A stretch of DNA of 64,000 nt from contig CACYMP010000010.1 of the NCBI GenBank assembly GCA_902775565.1, positions 1-64,000 on the forward strand, in the 5' to 3' direction. Shown in pieces: positions 32,884 through 41,940 of the stretch. Position 1 is the first letter of the stretch. Each line of letters starts with the position of its first letter. The stretch is from Oscillospiraceae bacterium. Lineage in GTDB: Bacteria; Bacillota; Clostridia; Saccharofermentanales; Saccharofermentanaceae. Position numbers and translations under genes: made by a program. Below the pieces are notes generated by a model. It was not told the DNA's origin. It did not search any database and saw only the letters and a program-made list of their open reading frames with translations.

Positions 32884-34518
32884 TCAGGCTTTTTTGCCTC
32901 CGCGTTTCAGCTTCCCGCTGATCCTCTTTATCCAGAAATTTGCTTCCTCCATCTTGAGCAGGATCGCGATAAGGAAATAAACGATTACGGCCGTAATGCC
33001 TTTTGCTCCGAAGATCATAAGCTGCTGGATCTTCCTTCCGTGTCCCGGAAGGAGCTTATCGAATATAAAGGTAACTCCTGCCATAACGGCGGCTGCCGCA
33101 AATCCTTTTATAAGGAAACCGACTATACCGTGCGGAGCGAGCTCTTTTCTTCTGCAGTAAAGGACAGAGAGCAGTATCATCTGGCACAGATTGGTCGCCG
33201 AATAAGCAAAAGAAAGCGACAAAGGGCCGATCCCCATATTAATGAATAATATACAGAAGATAGGATTAAGCACGAGTCCGACTATACCTGCAAGAAGCGG
33301 GATACGGGTCTGCCCGATCGCATAGAACGCCTGATTGAAAACATGGATTACCGCAGCCGTGATTATTGCTGACGAGAATCCAAGAAGGAAAACCGATGCG
33401 GTATATGCGTTCTTATCCGTATATCTTGATGACCACTGGTATATCGCTTTTACGACATCGAGATTCATAACTGCGATAAATGCTGCTGACGGTATCGACA
33501 GGAAAAGCGCGTTCTTCATGGATTTGGAAAGAAGCGACGAACATTCCTTCAGTTTGTTTGAACCGTAGTCACCGGCGAGCTGGGGAGTCATGACTGTGGT
33601 GATCGCGACAACAAAGACCGAATACGGGATCTGCCATATGGTGGATGCGTTGCGGTAACCGTATATGCTTCCCTTGTCAAAGCTGTTGGCAAAGAAATTA
33701 AGGACAACGATATTGATCTGCGTAATGGAAGCCGAAATAAGGATCGGTATCGCTCTCTTGAACAGTGCAATGAAGTCCTTATCAACCGGATTGAAATTGA
33801 ACCTGAACTGTTTCATCTGCTTGAAGCCGAAGAAGTACTGGCAGAAGAAATAGATCACGGCAGACGCAAGGATTCCACCTGTGGTCATCATGAGTTTCTG
33901 CTGGGTCTGACCGCCGAAGACCGCAATAGCGGCAAGGACCAGAATGTTATAGATAACAGGTCCGAACGAAGTGATCGTGAACCTTCTGTAAGAATTGAGA
34001 ACGCCGTTACAAAGCGCCGCAAGCATAATGAAAAAGATCTGCGGGAAAAGCATCTTGGATGCCTGTGCGGCAAGCTGAAGAGTAATAGGATTAGTATTCT
34101 TGTTCAGTGCATAAAGCGAATAGAACTGTTCAGAGAAAACAGTTCCGAGAGTACAGAAGAATATCATTACAACGGATACAACGGAAATGAAGATGCTTAC
34201 CGTTCTTACGCCCTTCTTCTCATTGCCCGTGGCAAGCTGGGCCGACAAGTAAGGCGCAACGGTCGAATAGATCGCTCCGCCTACGAGAAGGTTGTAGAAA
34301 AGATCCGGAATGGTAAAAGAAAGAGTGAAAGCATCACGGTAGATATCAGCAGTTGCGGGATCAACACCGAACCTGTCAGAAACGATAATGTCCCTCAAAA
34401 GTCCCGATGCTTTAGTGATAACAAGCCCCAATCCTACAATGAAAGCAGATAAGCCGAAGCTCATCCCCTTCTTTTTCTTAGCAGTATTAACAGTCTGTTC
34501 CGAAGTATTCTCTGACAC
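32884..34518 (-). CDS. murJ: Lipid II flippase MurJ
   Basis: This 544-residue MOP-superfamily membrane protein with about 14 spans moves lipid II across the membrane for peptidoglycan synthesis. The N-terminal KASGLLRDIIVSDRFG and LVGGAIYSTVAPYL segments, and the conserved Arg cluster region around FKRAIPILISASITQIN, are typical of MviN/MurJ. The start is GTG, immediately after the stop of the CinA-type gene with no spacer, so translation is coupled. A basic C-terminus (KLKRGGKKA) follows the last span. A cotranscribed set ftsK, cinA-type, murJ is likely. Confidence 0.92.
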   Translation of the reverse strand: MSENTSEQTVNTAKKKKGMSFGLSAFIVGLGLVITKASGLLRDIIVSDRFGVDPATADIYRDAFTLSFTIPDLFYNLLVGGAIYSTVAPYLSAQLATGNEKKGVRTVSIFISVVSVVMIFFCTLGTVFSEQFYSLYALNKNTNPITLQLAAQASKMLFPQIFFIMLAALCNGVLNSYRRFTITSFGPVIYNILVLAAIAVFGGQTQQKLMMTTGGILASAVIYFFCQYFFGFKQMKQFRFNFNPVDKDFIALFKRAIPILISASITQINIVVLNFFANSFDKGSIYGYRNASTIWQIPYSVFVVAITTVMTPQLAGDYGSNKLKECSSLLSKSMKNALFLSIPSAAFIAVMNLDVVKAIYQWSSRYTDKNAYTASVFLLGFSSAIITAAVIHVFNQAFYAIGQTRIPLLAGIVGLVLNPIFCILFINMGIGPLSLSFAYSATNLCQMILLSVLYCRRKELAPHGIVGFLIKGFAAAAVMAGVTFIFDKLLPGHGRKIQQLMIFGAKGITAVIVYFLIAILLKMEEANFWIKRISGKLKRGGKKA

Positions 34519-34995
34519 TTATATCTTTCCTTCCGCAATCTTGATCAGTGTCTCAAGCGCACACTGTGCAGTCATCTCACGTACTTCAAGACGGCTGCCG
34601 CTGAAATTGCGTCTGAAAGACCCGTTCTTCCCGCCGGTGTGAAAACCGAAATAGACTGTACCTACCGGCTTTCCGGGAAGTTCTCCTGTGGGGCCTGCGA
34701 TACCCGTAACAGCTACGGAAGTATCGCACCCTATCACTTTACATAACCCCTCAGCCATCGCTTCGGCACATTCTGCCGAGACTTCGGTATGTTCTCCGAT
34801 AACAGTTTCGGGAACGCCAAGGACGTTTATCTTTACATCATTTGTATAGCAGACTACAGAACCCGAGAAAACTTCTGAAGCACCGGGGACACCTACGATC
34901 TCAGATGAGATCATTCCTCCCGTAAGGCTCTCGGCAAAGCCGAAAGTCAGACCCTTCTCCTTATACAGCTTCACAACGTGTTCTGCATTAGTCAT
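34519..34995 (-). CDS. pncC: CinA C-terminal-type nicotinamide-nucleotide amidase
   Basis: This 158-residue protein corresponds to the C-terminal domain of competence-damage protein CinA alone, the NMN deamidase PncC. Family segments are LTFGFAESLTGGMISS, GSVVCYTNDVKINVLGV, and VTGIAGPTGELPGKPVGTVYFG. The N-terminal molybdopterin-like domain of full CinA is absent. It starts one base after the ftsK stop (TGATATG) and abuts murJ. Its role would be recycling of NMN, matching nadE and nadD elsewhere in the window. Confidence 0.92.
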   Translation of the reverse strand: MTNAEHVVKLYKEKGLTFGFAESLTGGMISSEIVGVPGASEVFSGSVVCYTNDVKINVLGVPETVIGEHTEVSAECAEAMAEGLCKVIGCDTSVAVTGIAGPTGELPGKPVGTVYFGFHTGGKNGSFRRNFSGSRLEVREMTAQCALETLIKIAEGKI

Positions 34996-34996
34996 A

Positions 34997-37966
34997 TCAG
35001 CTGTTTCTCGCCTTCATCTCGAGCCATTCGGTCTTGGTAACAAGGATCTTACGGGGCTTGCTTCCTTCGAAAGGACCTATGATCTGCTTTTTCTCCAGTT
35101 CATCTATCAGACGTGCCGCACGCGGATAACCGATGCCAAGACGCCTTTGGAGAACTGATACGGAAGCGCTTCCGTTCTCGATGACAGTCTCTACTGCCTG
35201 CTCGAAAAGATCGCTCGAATCGCCGGATCCGCCACCCTGCATCCCGTCCGTTATACCGCCGTTCTCTGCGCCTTCGGCAGTGCGGTCGATCTCGTTGATG
35301 ATATCCTCGTCATACATCGAACCGTATTTGTTCTTCAGGTATTCGACAACAACCTCGACTTCCTCATCCTTAAGGAATGCACCCTGACCTCTTACAGGCT
35401 GGGGAGCGCTCATAGGAGCATAGAGCATGTCGCCTTTTCCTAACAGTTTCTCTGCGCCGACATGGTCAAGTATCGTCTTTGAGTCGACACCTGAAGTAAC
35501 TGCGAAAGCGATCCTTGAACCGATATTTGCCTTGATGACACCCGTGATGACATCAACAGAAGGTCTCTGTGTTGCGATAAGCAGATGGATACCGGCTGCT
35601 CTTGCGAGAGCAGCAAGACGGGAGATATAGAGTTCAACTTCCTTTGCCGCTACGCTCATGAGTTCTGCAAGCTCATCGATAACAAGAACGATAAACGGGA
35701 GATGCTCGACTGTCGGATCGTTTGCATACTTTTCGTTGAAACCGCTGATGTTTCTTACCTGGCCTTCAGCAAAGAGCTTATATCTTCTCTGCATCTCGAC
35801 TACAGCCCAGTTGAGTGCGGCCGCCGCCTTTTTGGGTTCTGTAATGACAGGCATGATAAGATGCGGGATACCGTTATATACGGCAAGTTCAACTACCTTA
35901 GGATCGACAAGTATCATACGGACATCCTTCGGAGATGTATGTACCAGGATACTAGTAAGGATCGAGTTGATACAAACTGACTTACCTGAACCTGTAGAAC
36001 CGGCGATCATGAGGTGCGGCATCTTTGCAAGGTCACAGTAGATAGGCCTTCCCGGTATGTCACGTCCGAGAGCAACGGTAAGAGGCGTTGAAGCCCTGAA
36101 TTCCTTCGTCTCAACGAGACCTCTCAAATGTACCGCAGTAGGCTTGTCATTCGGTATCTCGATTCCGATAGCGCTCTTGCCCGGAATAGGAGCTTCGATT
36201 CTTATGGAAACAGCTGCCATGGCGAGCTTGATGTCATTCTCGAGCTGAGTTACCCTTGATACCTTTGTACCGGTCTGGAGTGTAAGCTCGAATCTGGTGA
36301 TAGCAGGACCGTGGGTTATATTCTTGACTTCAGCAACAATACCAAAGCTCTTTAATGCATCCTCGAGCTTATAAGCCTTCTCGCGGAGCATTGCATCCTT
36401 ATTGCCCGTATCACGCTGGACTTCATCGGGCGAAAGCAGATTGGTCGGAGCAGGTACATATTTCCTGAGTCTGCTGTCGCGGGCTTTCTTTGCCTTCTCG
36501 CGTTCCTGCGTCTCGGCAGTGAACTCGATATTCGGATTCTTAACACGCGAAGGAGCGTCGCCGGTCTTCATTATCCTGCCTTCGGTCCTGCTGAAATTAT
36601 CCGTATCTTCGCTCTCAGCGTTGATAGTGATCCTGCCGGTGTTGGATACCGGAGTTTTTCTTGCGGGAGCATCAGTAAAAGAAGGTACTTCTGCAGCGGC
36701 TGCTGCGCCTCCGATAACGCTTGTGTCAACGGAAGGACGTCTTACCCGGCGTTCTGCCTCATCGGTAAAGTCATAGCCTGTACCTTCAATATCATCATCG
36801 ACCTCATAAGGATCTACGGGAGCGGAATCGTAGTAATCATTCTGAATCTGCTGTTTTGCGTCATCGGTCATGAGATCATAGAAATCCGGTTCCTTGTGAT
36901 TGGGGTCAAGAAAATCGAGATTCTTTGCAGGCTTCTTGTTCATCGTTCCCGGGATCGTCACCGCATCGGCTGTGTATGCGAAATCAGCAGAAGGTGCATT
37001 ATCAGCGCCTCTGACGTTATATTCCTTCTCGTTGAATGTAAGCTTATTGGGATCCTGCGTACCTTCCATCCTGCTGTCGCCAGTCATTCTCGCGACATCG
37101 ACAAAGCCCGTGCGGCTGTCGATAGGAAGAGAAGAATTAAATGCATCTGCGGCAGGTCCCTGTACGAGCGGATTGCCGTTCACGGGTTTGCGTGTATTTC
37201 TCGGCCTGGGGGCAGGCTGTGTATCACCATAGTTAATGTTGGGACCGCCTGCTCTTCTCTGATTGGCCTGCGGTCTGTTTACGGGACGGCCATACGGATC
37301 CCTTCCTGTGTATGCGGGATTTGGTCTGTGACTTTCCCTTTTGGAGACCACTGAGTTATATACCCTGTTGGATGCCGTACTGATCGCCTTGTAAGTCTTC
37401 TTTGCAGTTGCCTTGAGCGATACGCGGAATACAACGATGACCTGCGTGATAATGAACACTACAGTAGCAAGTATCGCGATTATCTTGCCCGTTACTTCGT
37501 TGAGTGCAACGGCAATTGATCCTCCGACGATGCCGCCCGGGAAAACGGCTGCCGATCCGGGTCTGCAGATCATCTCCTGATAACCGCCTGACTGCCAGAG
37601 GATACCGAGCGCCTTGATAGCGGATACCTTGCCGCCGTCAGCCGCCGAGATCTCCCTCATATAATCGAAATCCATGGTGATGAGCGCAAGGAGCGCGGAG
37701 AAGCTTACGAGCAGCAGGATTATCGAACGGACTCTTATGCCGGATACGCCTTCCCTTTTCTCGAAAAAGACATCGAGCGCCGCATAGAGAACATAAAGCG
37801 GGATGGCATAAGCCATACATCCGATAAGGCCGAAGAATACGGTCTTAACAAAGCTTCCGATAATACCCGTCAGGGTGACCGGCAGATAGAATATGAGGAT
37901 GATCGCAGCAGCTACGAAAAACAGTATCAATCCGACTGCTTCTTTTTTTAGCTCAAATCTGGTCAA
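34997..37966 (-). CDS. ftsK: DNA translocase FtsK/SpoIIIE
   Basis: This 989-residue protein pumps chromosomal DNA through the division septum. The N-terminus has about four membrane spans (to residue 190), followed by a Pro/Asn/Arg-rich linker of roughly 330 residues, then the motor domain with Walker A GSTGSGKS, FIVLVIDELAELM (Walker B) and LIATQRPSVDVITG. The C-terminal gamma winged helix (VLQRRLGIGYPRAARLIDEL) reads orientation sequences. The start is TTG with AGGAGG at 8 bases and overlaps the NUDIX stop by 4 bases. It heads the cinA-type and murJ genes. Confidence 0.95.
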   Translation of the reverse strand: MTRFELKKEAVGLILFFVAAAIILIFYLPVTLTGIIGSFVKTVFFGLIGCMAYAIPLYVLYAALDVFFEKREGVSGIRVRSIILLLVSFSALLALITMDFDYMREISAADGGKVSAIKALGILWQSGGYQEMICRPGSAAVFPGGIVGGSIAVALNEVTGKIIAILATVVFIITQVIVVFRVSLKATAKKTYKAISTASNRVYNSVVSKRESHRPNPAYTGRDPYGRPVNRPQANQRRAGGPNINYGDTQPAPRPRNTRKPVNGNPLVQGPAADAFNSSLPIDSRTGFVDVARMTGDSRMEGTQDPNKLTFNEKEYNVRGADNAPSADFAYTADAVTIPGTMNKKPAKNLDFLDPNHKEPDFYDLMTDDAKQQIQNDYYDSAPVDPYEVDDDIEGTGYDFTDEAERRVRRPSVDTSVIGGAAAAAEVPSFTDAPARKTPVSNTGRITINAESEDTDNFSRTEGRIMKTGDAPSRVKNPNIEFTAETQEREKAKKARDSRLRKYVPAPTNLLSPDEVQRDTGNKDAMLREKAYKLEDALKSFGIVAEVKNITHGPAITRFELTLQTGTKVSRVTQLENDIKLAMAAVSIRIEAPIPGKSAIGIEIPNDKPTAVHLRGLVETKEFRASTPLTVALGRDIPGRPIYCDLAKMPHLMIAGSTGSGKSVCINSILTSILVHTSPKDVRMILVDPKVVELAVYNGIPHLIMPVITEPKKAAAALNWAVVEMQRRYKLFAEGQVRNISGFNEKYANDPTVEHLPFIVLVIDELAELMSVAAKEVELYISRLAALARAAGIHLLIATQRPSVDVITGVIKANIGSRIAFAVTSGVDSKTILDHVGAEKLLGKGDMLYAPMSAPQPVRGQGAFLKDEEVEVVVEYLKNKYGSMYDEDIINEIDRTAEGAENGGITDGMQGGGSGDSSDLFEQAVETVIENGSASVSVLQRRLGIGYPRAARLIDELEKKQIIGPFEGSKPRKILVTKTEWLEMKARNS

Positions 37967-38523
37967 ATGCCGAACCTCCTGGCTGCCTTGTAGATCAATA
38001 CAAGTGTTTTCGCATCTTCTATTTTACCGCTTTCAGCCATTTCAAGAGCATTTTTAAGCGGACATTTTACGGTTCTCAGGTACTCATTCGGATCAGGCGC
38101 TCCGCCTGTAAACTGAAGGTCCGTAGCAATATAAAGACTGATTATCTCAGAGCAGTATCCGGGAGTTGCAGCCATCTTTCCGACGTACTCTATATTGCCT
38201 GCAGTAAAGCCTGTCTCCTCGGTGATCTCTCTTGTAGCGCAGGTCAATGGGTCCTCGCCAGGTTCGATCTTGCCTGCAGGTGCCTCGGTCATGACCTTCT
38301 CAAAAGGACTTCTGAACTGCTTTACAAAATAACAATTCAGTTCAGAATCAACGGGAAGTATCGCACATCCGCCGTTGTGGAGCACTATCTCCCTGTGGCT
38401 TGTCGCACCCTCAGGTGTAGTGATGGTCTTAACCTCGACCGTGAAGACTTTTCCGGTGAACTTCGTCTCTTTAGACTCCGTCTTCTCGAAAAGCATATCG
38501 TCAGAACAATCTATTCTGCCCAT
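37963..38523 (-). CDS. NUDIX hydrolase, ADP-ribose pyrophosphatase type
   Basis: This 186-residue NUDIX protein has the box in GKIEPGEDPLTCATREITEETGF form (residues about 93-115, first Gly to last Gly complete). The upstream VEVKTITTPEGATSHREIVLH strand pair and the GYCSEIISLYIATDL segment downstream are characteristic of ADP-ribose pyrophosphatases of the NudF type. It overlaps the ftsK start by 4 bases. With the first NUDIX protein (1509-2075) it may limit free ADP-ribose. Confidence 0.88.
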   Translation of the reverse strand: MGRIDCSDDMLFEKTESKETKFTGKVFTVEVKTITTPEGATSHREIVLHNGGCAILPVDSELNCYFVKQFRSPFEKVMTEAPAGKIEPGEDPLTCATREITEETGFTAGNIEYVGKMAATPGYCSEIISLYIATDLQFTGGAPDPNEYLRTVKCPLKNALEMAESGKIEDAKTLVLIYKAARRFGI

Positions 38524-38542
38524 TCCCCTTTATCGCCTCTTA

Positions 38543-38989
38543 TTACTTAAATTTGCGGCTCTCCGCAACTGCGAGCTCGTCACATCTGTTGTTGAGCTCA
38601 TCATCAGCGTGCCCTTTGACCTTGCTGAAAGTCACCTGATGTGTGGCAGTAAGCACTGCGAGTTCTTTCCAGAGATCAGCGTTGGCAACTTCGGCCTTTG
38701 CACTGTTTTTCCAGCCGTTAGTCATCCATTTGGCAAGCCAGTTCTGGTTGAACGCATTAACGACGTAAGCACTGTCGCTGTATATCGTAACTTTGCACGG
38801 ACGTTTCAGGGCACGGAGGCCGTTTATGACACCTGCAAGTTCCATTCTGTTGTTAGTGGTCTGAGCCTCTCCACCGGAAAGTTCTTTCTTAAAGTTTCCG
38901 GCAATAAGGATCGCAGCCCAGCCTCCCGGTCCGGGATTGCCCGAGCATGCGCCGTCGGTATAAATGGTTACCTCAGAGATCTCCGCCAT
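38543..38989 (-). CDS. rnhA: Ribonuclease HI
   Basis: This 148-residue enzyme cuts the RNA strand of RNA-DNA hybrids. The four acidic residues and the His are in place: YTDGACSGNPG (Asp), NNRMELAGVI (Glu), IYSDSAYVVNAF (Asp), and KVKGHADDELNNRCDELA (His and final Asp). A Trp-rich WLAKWMTNGWKN handle region is present, as in the Escherichia coli type. It starts 6 bases after the proC stop and its site lies in the end of proC. Confidence 0.95.
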   Translation of the reverse strand: MAEISEVTIYTDGACSGNPGPGGWAAILIAGNFKKELSGGEAQTTNNRMELAGVINGLRALKRPCKVTIYSDSAYVVNAFNQNWLAKWMTNGWKNSAKAEVANADLWKELAVLTATHQVTFSKVKGHADDELNNRCDELAVAESRKFK

Positions 38990-38995
38990 CTTCTG

Positions 38996-39799
38996 TTATT
39001 TCCTGCCCTGCATCTTAAGTGTCTTGTCGTAAGCCGCGGTAACGGACTTGATGACAGCATTGCGGAAACCGTTCTCCTCAAGAGCCATAACACCTGCGAT
39101 TGTTGTTCCTCCGGGAGAGCAGACCATATCCTTAAGTACTGCGGGATTCGTTCCCGTATCAAGGCAGAGCTTGCCTGAACCCATTATGGTGCCGGCAGCG
39201 ATCTTGAGAGCATCATCGCGCTTGATGCCGAGGCTTACGGCAGCGTCTGCCATAGCTTCGATGAAGAGCATAACATAAGCAGGGCCCGTACCTGATACGC
39301 AGCCGATGGCGTCAAGTGTCTTCTCATCACAGAGGATAGATGTGCCGCATGTATCCAGGAGCTCTTTTACGAACTTTGTCTCCTCATCAGAAAGACCTAC
39401 GGGACATACCGCAGATACTCCGCAGCCTACCTGCGCGGGCGTGTTGGGCATGATTCTGACAAACTTCCTGCCGCTTCCGAGGATACCTGCGATCCTTTCG
39501 CATGTAACGGCAGCAGCGATAGAAAGAACGATCGCTCCTTCCTTGAGGCACTCTGCCACATCCGCAAGAGCGGGATCGAAATGCTGGGGCTTTACAGCCA
39601 TAAGTACATAATCCGCATCCTTTACACAGGTCTGAACACTGCCTGATGTATTGCATCCGAGCTCGGCTGCGCATGCATCCATCGCTTCAAGCCTGACGTC
39701 AAAACAGTAAGCATCGGATGCTTTGATCGCTCCGCCCCTGATAAATCCGCCGAGAAGTGCCTTTCCCATGTTGCCTGTACCGATTACAGCAAGTTTCAT
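38996..39799 (-). CDS. proC: Pyrroline-5-carboxylate reductase
   Basis: This 267-residue enzyme makes proline from pyrroline-5-carboxylate with NAD(P)H. The N-terminal IGTGNMGKALLGG is the dinucleotide-binding loop, FVRIMPNTPAQVGCG is the substrate-binding signature, and the C-terminal CSPGGTTIAGVMALEENG is the family fingerprint. The ATG at 39799 was chosen since GGAG lies 9 bases ahead and family members begin MKLAVIG. It is divergent from the tRNA-Trp promoter. Confidence 0.96.
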   Translation of the reverse strand: MKLAVIGTGNMGKALLGGFIRGGAIKASDAYCFDVRLEAMDACAAELGCNTSGSVQTCVKDADYVLMAVKPQHFDPALADVAECLKEGAIVLSIAAAVTCERIAGILGSGRKFVRIMPNTPAQVGCGVSAVCPVGLSDEETKFVKELLDTCGTSILCDEKTLDAIGCVSGTGPAYVMLFIEAMADAAVSLGIKRDDALKIAAGTIMGSGKLCLDTGTNPAVLKDMVCSPGGTTIAGVMALEENGFRNAVIKSVTAAYDKTLKMQGRK

Positions 39800-39853
39800 A
39801 TGTCCCACTCCTTTTATTATTTATAATACATGGGTAAAATCATACCATTGACC

Positions 39854-39882
39854 TTGACAGAGTGCAAACCAACGATTAAACT
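39854..39882 (+). promoter_or_regulatory. Promoter of tRNA-Trp
   Basis: TTGACA (39854-39859), a 17-base spacer and TAAACT (39877-39882), 14 bases ahead of the tRNA. Confidence 0.8.
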
Positions 39883-39896
39883 AACATACGTTTTAC

Positions 39897-39971
39897 AGGG
39901 GAGTGGCTCAACGGTAGAGCAGCGGTCTCCAAAACCGCCGGTTGCGCGTTCAAATCGTGTCTCCCCTGCCA
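39897..39971 (+). tRNA. tRNA-Trp (anticodon CCA)
   Basis: This is a 75-base cloverleaf. Acceptor stem AGGGGAG pairs with CTCCCCT. D-arm GCTC-AACGGTA-GAGC. Anticodon stem GCGGT/ACCGC with loop CTCCAAA, so anticodon CCA for tryptophan. T-arm GCGCGTTCAAATCGTGT. The CCA end is encoded (39969-39971). Confidence 0.95.
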
Positions 39972-39978
39972 TAAGAAA

Positions 39979-40008
39979 ACCGCCTTCAAGACCGAAGGCG
40001 GTTTTTTG
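39979..40008 (+). terminator. Terminator after tRNA-Trp (probably bidirectional)
   Basis: ACCGCCTTC (39979-39987) pairs with GAAGGCGGT (39994-40002), followed by TTTTT. A T-run on the minus strand lets it also end the convergent acidic membrane protein gene. Confidence 0.9.
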
Positions 40009-40035
40009 TTTTCCGTTATTGTTATCAGATTGTAA

Positions 40036-41025
40036 TCAAGAAGCTGATGTTGCAGGCGTTGTGGCAACACTCTCATTCACATCATGGATGACTGTCTTGA
40101 TCTGGGAGGGCTTCAATGCCTTGGCAGGAAGAACCTCGATCTTGATATAGAGCTTTCCGCCTACATTGTCTGCAGCAAGCTTGAAAGCGATATCACCCTT
40201 TACCGTGTAAAGGCCTTCCTGGTTTGCATCCCTGGCGGAATTCATGATGAGTGAAACTGCGTCATTGAATGACATGTCAGGGAAGAAGTTTCCGAGAAGC
40301 GCACCGAAATGCACCATCATCATCGTCATGTGCTTATCGTCATATGTGCAGTACATGCAAAGTCTTGTAAGCTTTCCGTCATTGATGCGGGTATTGGCTT
40401 CAACAAGGATATTCTCAAGCTCTTCGGTAGCCGCATAAGTCTTAACAAAAGGCTTGAATCTCGCATCAAGCTTCTTCTGCTCTTCAGGCTCTATTTCACC
40501 CTTTATGCTCCAGATCTCCTTGATGGAGTTCTTATCAACAAGCTTGAAAGCCGGAACAACGGTAGTATATTGAGCCATCATCTTCTTTGAGATTTCAGAC
40601 GCTTCAAGTCTTGTGTTGTATTCATCCAAGGTATATCCGAATGAAGGAGCAAAGACCGAAGGCAGGATATAATAAAGCGCAACCGCGACTATAACCGCGT
40701 AGATCAAAGCTACCATGATAGCTGGAACACGGTCCTTCTTTGCCTTAGGCTCAGTCTCGGTCTCTTCTTCGTCATCTTCATCCTCTTCCTCTTCGGATCC
40801 CTCATCCTCAGATTCAGAGTCTTCTTCCTCAGCGTCAGCTTTATCAGCCTCTTTTGTCTCTTCTTCGGAAACGTCTTCTGCGGCCTCTTCAGAAGCTTCC
40901 TCAGAAGATTCTTCAGCTTCTTCGGTCTCTTCCTTTACGGACACTTCTTCCTTTTCCAAGTTCTCTTCCTTTTCGGGCTTAGAGCTTGCGGAAAACGCAT
41001 CGATCTTATGTTTTTTAGCTGCCAT
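40036..41025 (-). CDS. Membrane protein with long acidic N-terminal region, unknown function
   Basis: This 329-residue protein is not recognised. Residues 18-92 are almost entirely Glu, Asp, Ser, Ala and Lys, a low-complexity acidic stretch, followed by a basic KAKKDR and a single membrane span (about residues 101-122, IMVALIYAVIVAVALYYIL). The remaining 205 residues are extracytoplasmic and contain a MMAQYTTVVPAFKLVDKN segment but no known catalytic motif. The polarity suggests a cytoplasmic acidic tail. A GGAGG site and a good promoter precede it. It is convergent with tRNA-Trp. Confidence 0.7.
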   Translation of the reverse strand: MAAKKHKIDAFSASSKPEKEENLEKEEVSVKEETEEAEESSEEASEEAAEDVSEEETKEADKADAEEEDSESEDEGSEEEEDEDDEEETETEPKAKKDRVPAIMVALIYAVIVAVALYYILPSVFAPSFGYTLDEYNTRLEASEISKKMMAQYTTVVPAFKLVDKNSIKEIWSIKGEIEPEEQKKLDARFKPFVKTYAATEELENILVEANTRINDGKLTRLCMYCTYDDKHMTMMMVHFGALLGNFFPDMSFNDAVSLIMNSARDANQEGLYTVKGDIAFKLAADNVGGKLYIKIEVLPAKALKPSQIKTVIHDVNESVATTPATSAS

Positions 41026-41053
41026 GGCTTAACCTCCATTTCAAACGTTTGCT

Positions 41054-41082
41054 ATTATAATGTAAAGAAAGAACTTGTGAAA
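41054..41082 (-). promoter_or_regulatory. Promoter of the acidic membrane protein gene
   Basis: TTTCAC (41082-41077), a 17-base spacer and a perfect TATAAT (41059-41054) on the minus strand, 29 bases ahead of the start. Confidence 0.65.
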
Positions 41083-41123
41083 GAGTTTATAATTAAATAT
41101 ATCATTCGAGGGAGGTGACACGT

Positions 41124-41825
41124 ATGCCGCATGTATTGATTTCAGGTGGATCACGAGGAATAGGCCGGGCAGCTGCAGAGCTTTTCGCAAAAAACGGATG
41201 GCTTGTAACCTGTCTCTATCACACTAAGACGCCGATATTCGATGAGAACATTACGGGTATCAGATGCGACGTGTCAAACTCCATTCTGGTAACGCACGCC
41301 GTACAGGAAGCCGAGAGCAAGTTCGGTCCCATCGACTGTCTTATCTCCAATGCCGGCATCTCCGTAAAGGGACTTGCACAGGACTTCAAGGAGAATGACT
41401 ACAGGAAAGTAATGGACACGAACTTCGGCGGTCTGTTCAATCTTGCCAATGCAGCTATTCCCGGCATGGTATCAAGAAAGAAAGGTGTCATCATCGCAGT
41501 ATCTTCCATGTGGGGACAGACAGGCGCTTCATGTGAGGCTCTGTATTCTGCAAGTAAGGGCGCGGTTGATGCTTATGTAAGATCTCTCGCCAAGGAGCTC
41601 GGTCCGTCCGGCATACGTGTAAATGCCGTATCCCCGGGCGTTATCAATACCGACATGCTCAAGGACTATTCCGATAAAGACCTGCAGGACCTCGCAGAGA
41701 CCACTCCTCTCGGAAGGCTCGGTTCTCCCGAAGAGGTCGCAAAGGCAATGCTGTTCTTATCTTCTGACGGTGCATCCTTCATCACCGGACAGGTAATCGG
41801 CGTCAACGGCGGTTTCCTCACCTGA
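41124..41825 (+). CDS. Short-chain dehydrogenase/reductase, FabG-like
   Basis: This 233-residue SDR is close in form to 3-oxoacyl-ACP reductase. The NAD(P)H loop is SGGSRGIGRAAAELF, NAG lies at LISNAGISV, and the catalytic Ser, Tyr and Lys are in AVSSMWG and YSASKGA. NAVSPGVINTDML and the C-terminal ITGQVIGVNGGF are typical of the family. The ATG at 41124 was chosen because GGGAGGTG lies 6 bases ahead, while the GTG at 41115 falls inside that site. It stands apart from fatty acid genes, so the physiological substrate is open. Confidence 0.88.
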   Translation: MPHVLISGGSRGIGRAAAELFAKNGWLVTCLYHTKTPIFDENITGIRCDVSNSILVTHAVQEAESKFGPIDCLISNAGISVKGLAQDFKENDYRKVMDTNFGGLFNLANAAIPGMVSRKKGVIIAVSSMWGQTGASCEALYSASKGAVDAYVRSLAKELGPSGIRVNAVSPGVINTDMLKDYSDKDLQDLAETTPLGRLGSPEEVAKAMLFLSSDGASFITGQVIGVNGGFLT

Positions 41826-41846
41826 CAGACCGTTTGATAATATCAA

Positions 41847-41875
41847 TTGAAAACGCAGACAAAATCCTCTAAAAT
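41847..41875 (+). promoter_or_regulatory. Promoter of citrate synthase, with an inverted repeat over the -10
   Basis: TTGAAA (41847-41852), a 17-base spacer and TAAAAT (41870-41875). AAAATCC (41861-41867) and GGATTTT (41881-41887) form an inverted repeat that brackets the -10 and the likely start site, as an operator would. Confidence 0.6.
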
Positions 41876-41940
41876 AGTAGGGATTTTGACATTTTTGCAA
41901 GCTTTCTGACAACTGACGCCAATTTAAGGAGATAACTGTC

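Noticed and set aside
38375..39178. Long plus-strand open frame over the NUDIX, rnhA and proC genes
   Set aside because: It is antisense to three genes with clear motifs, and its translation has no family features.
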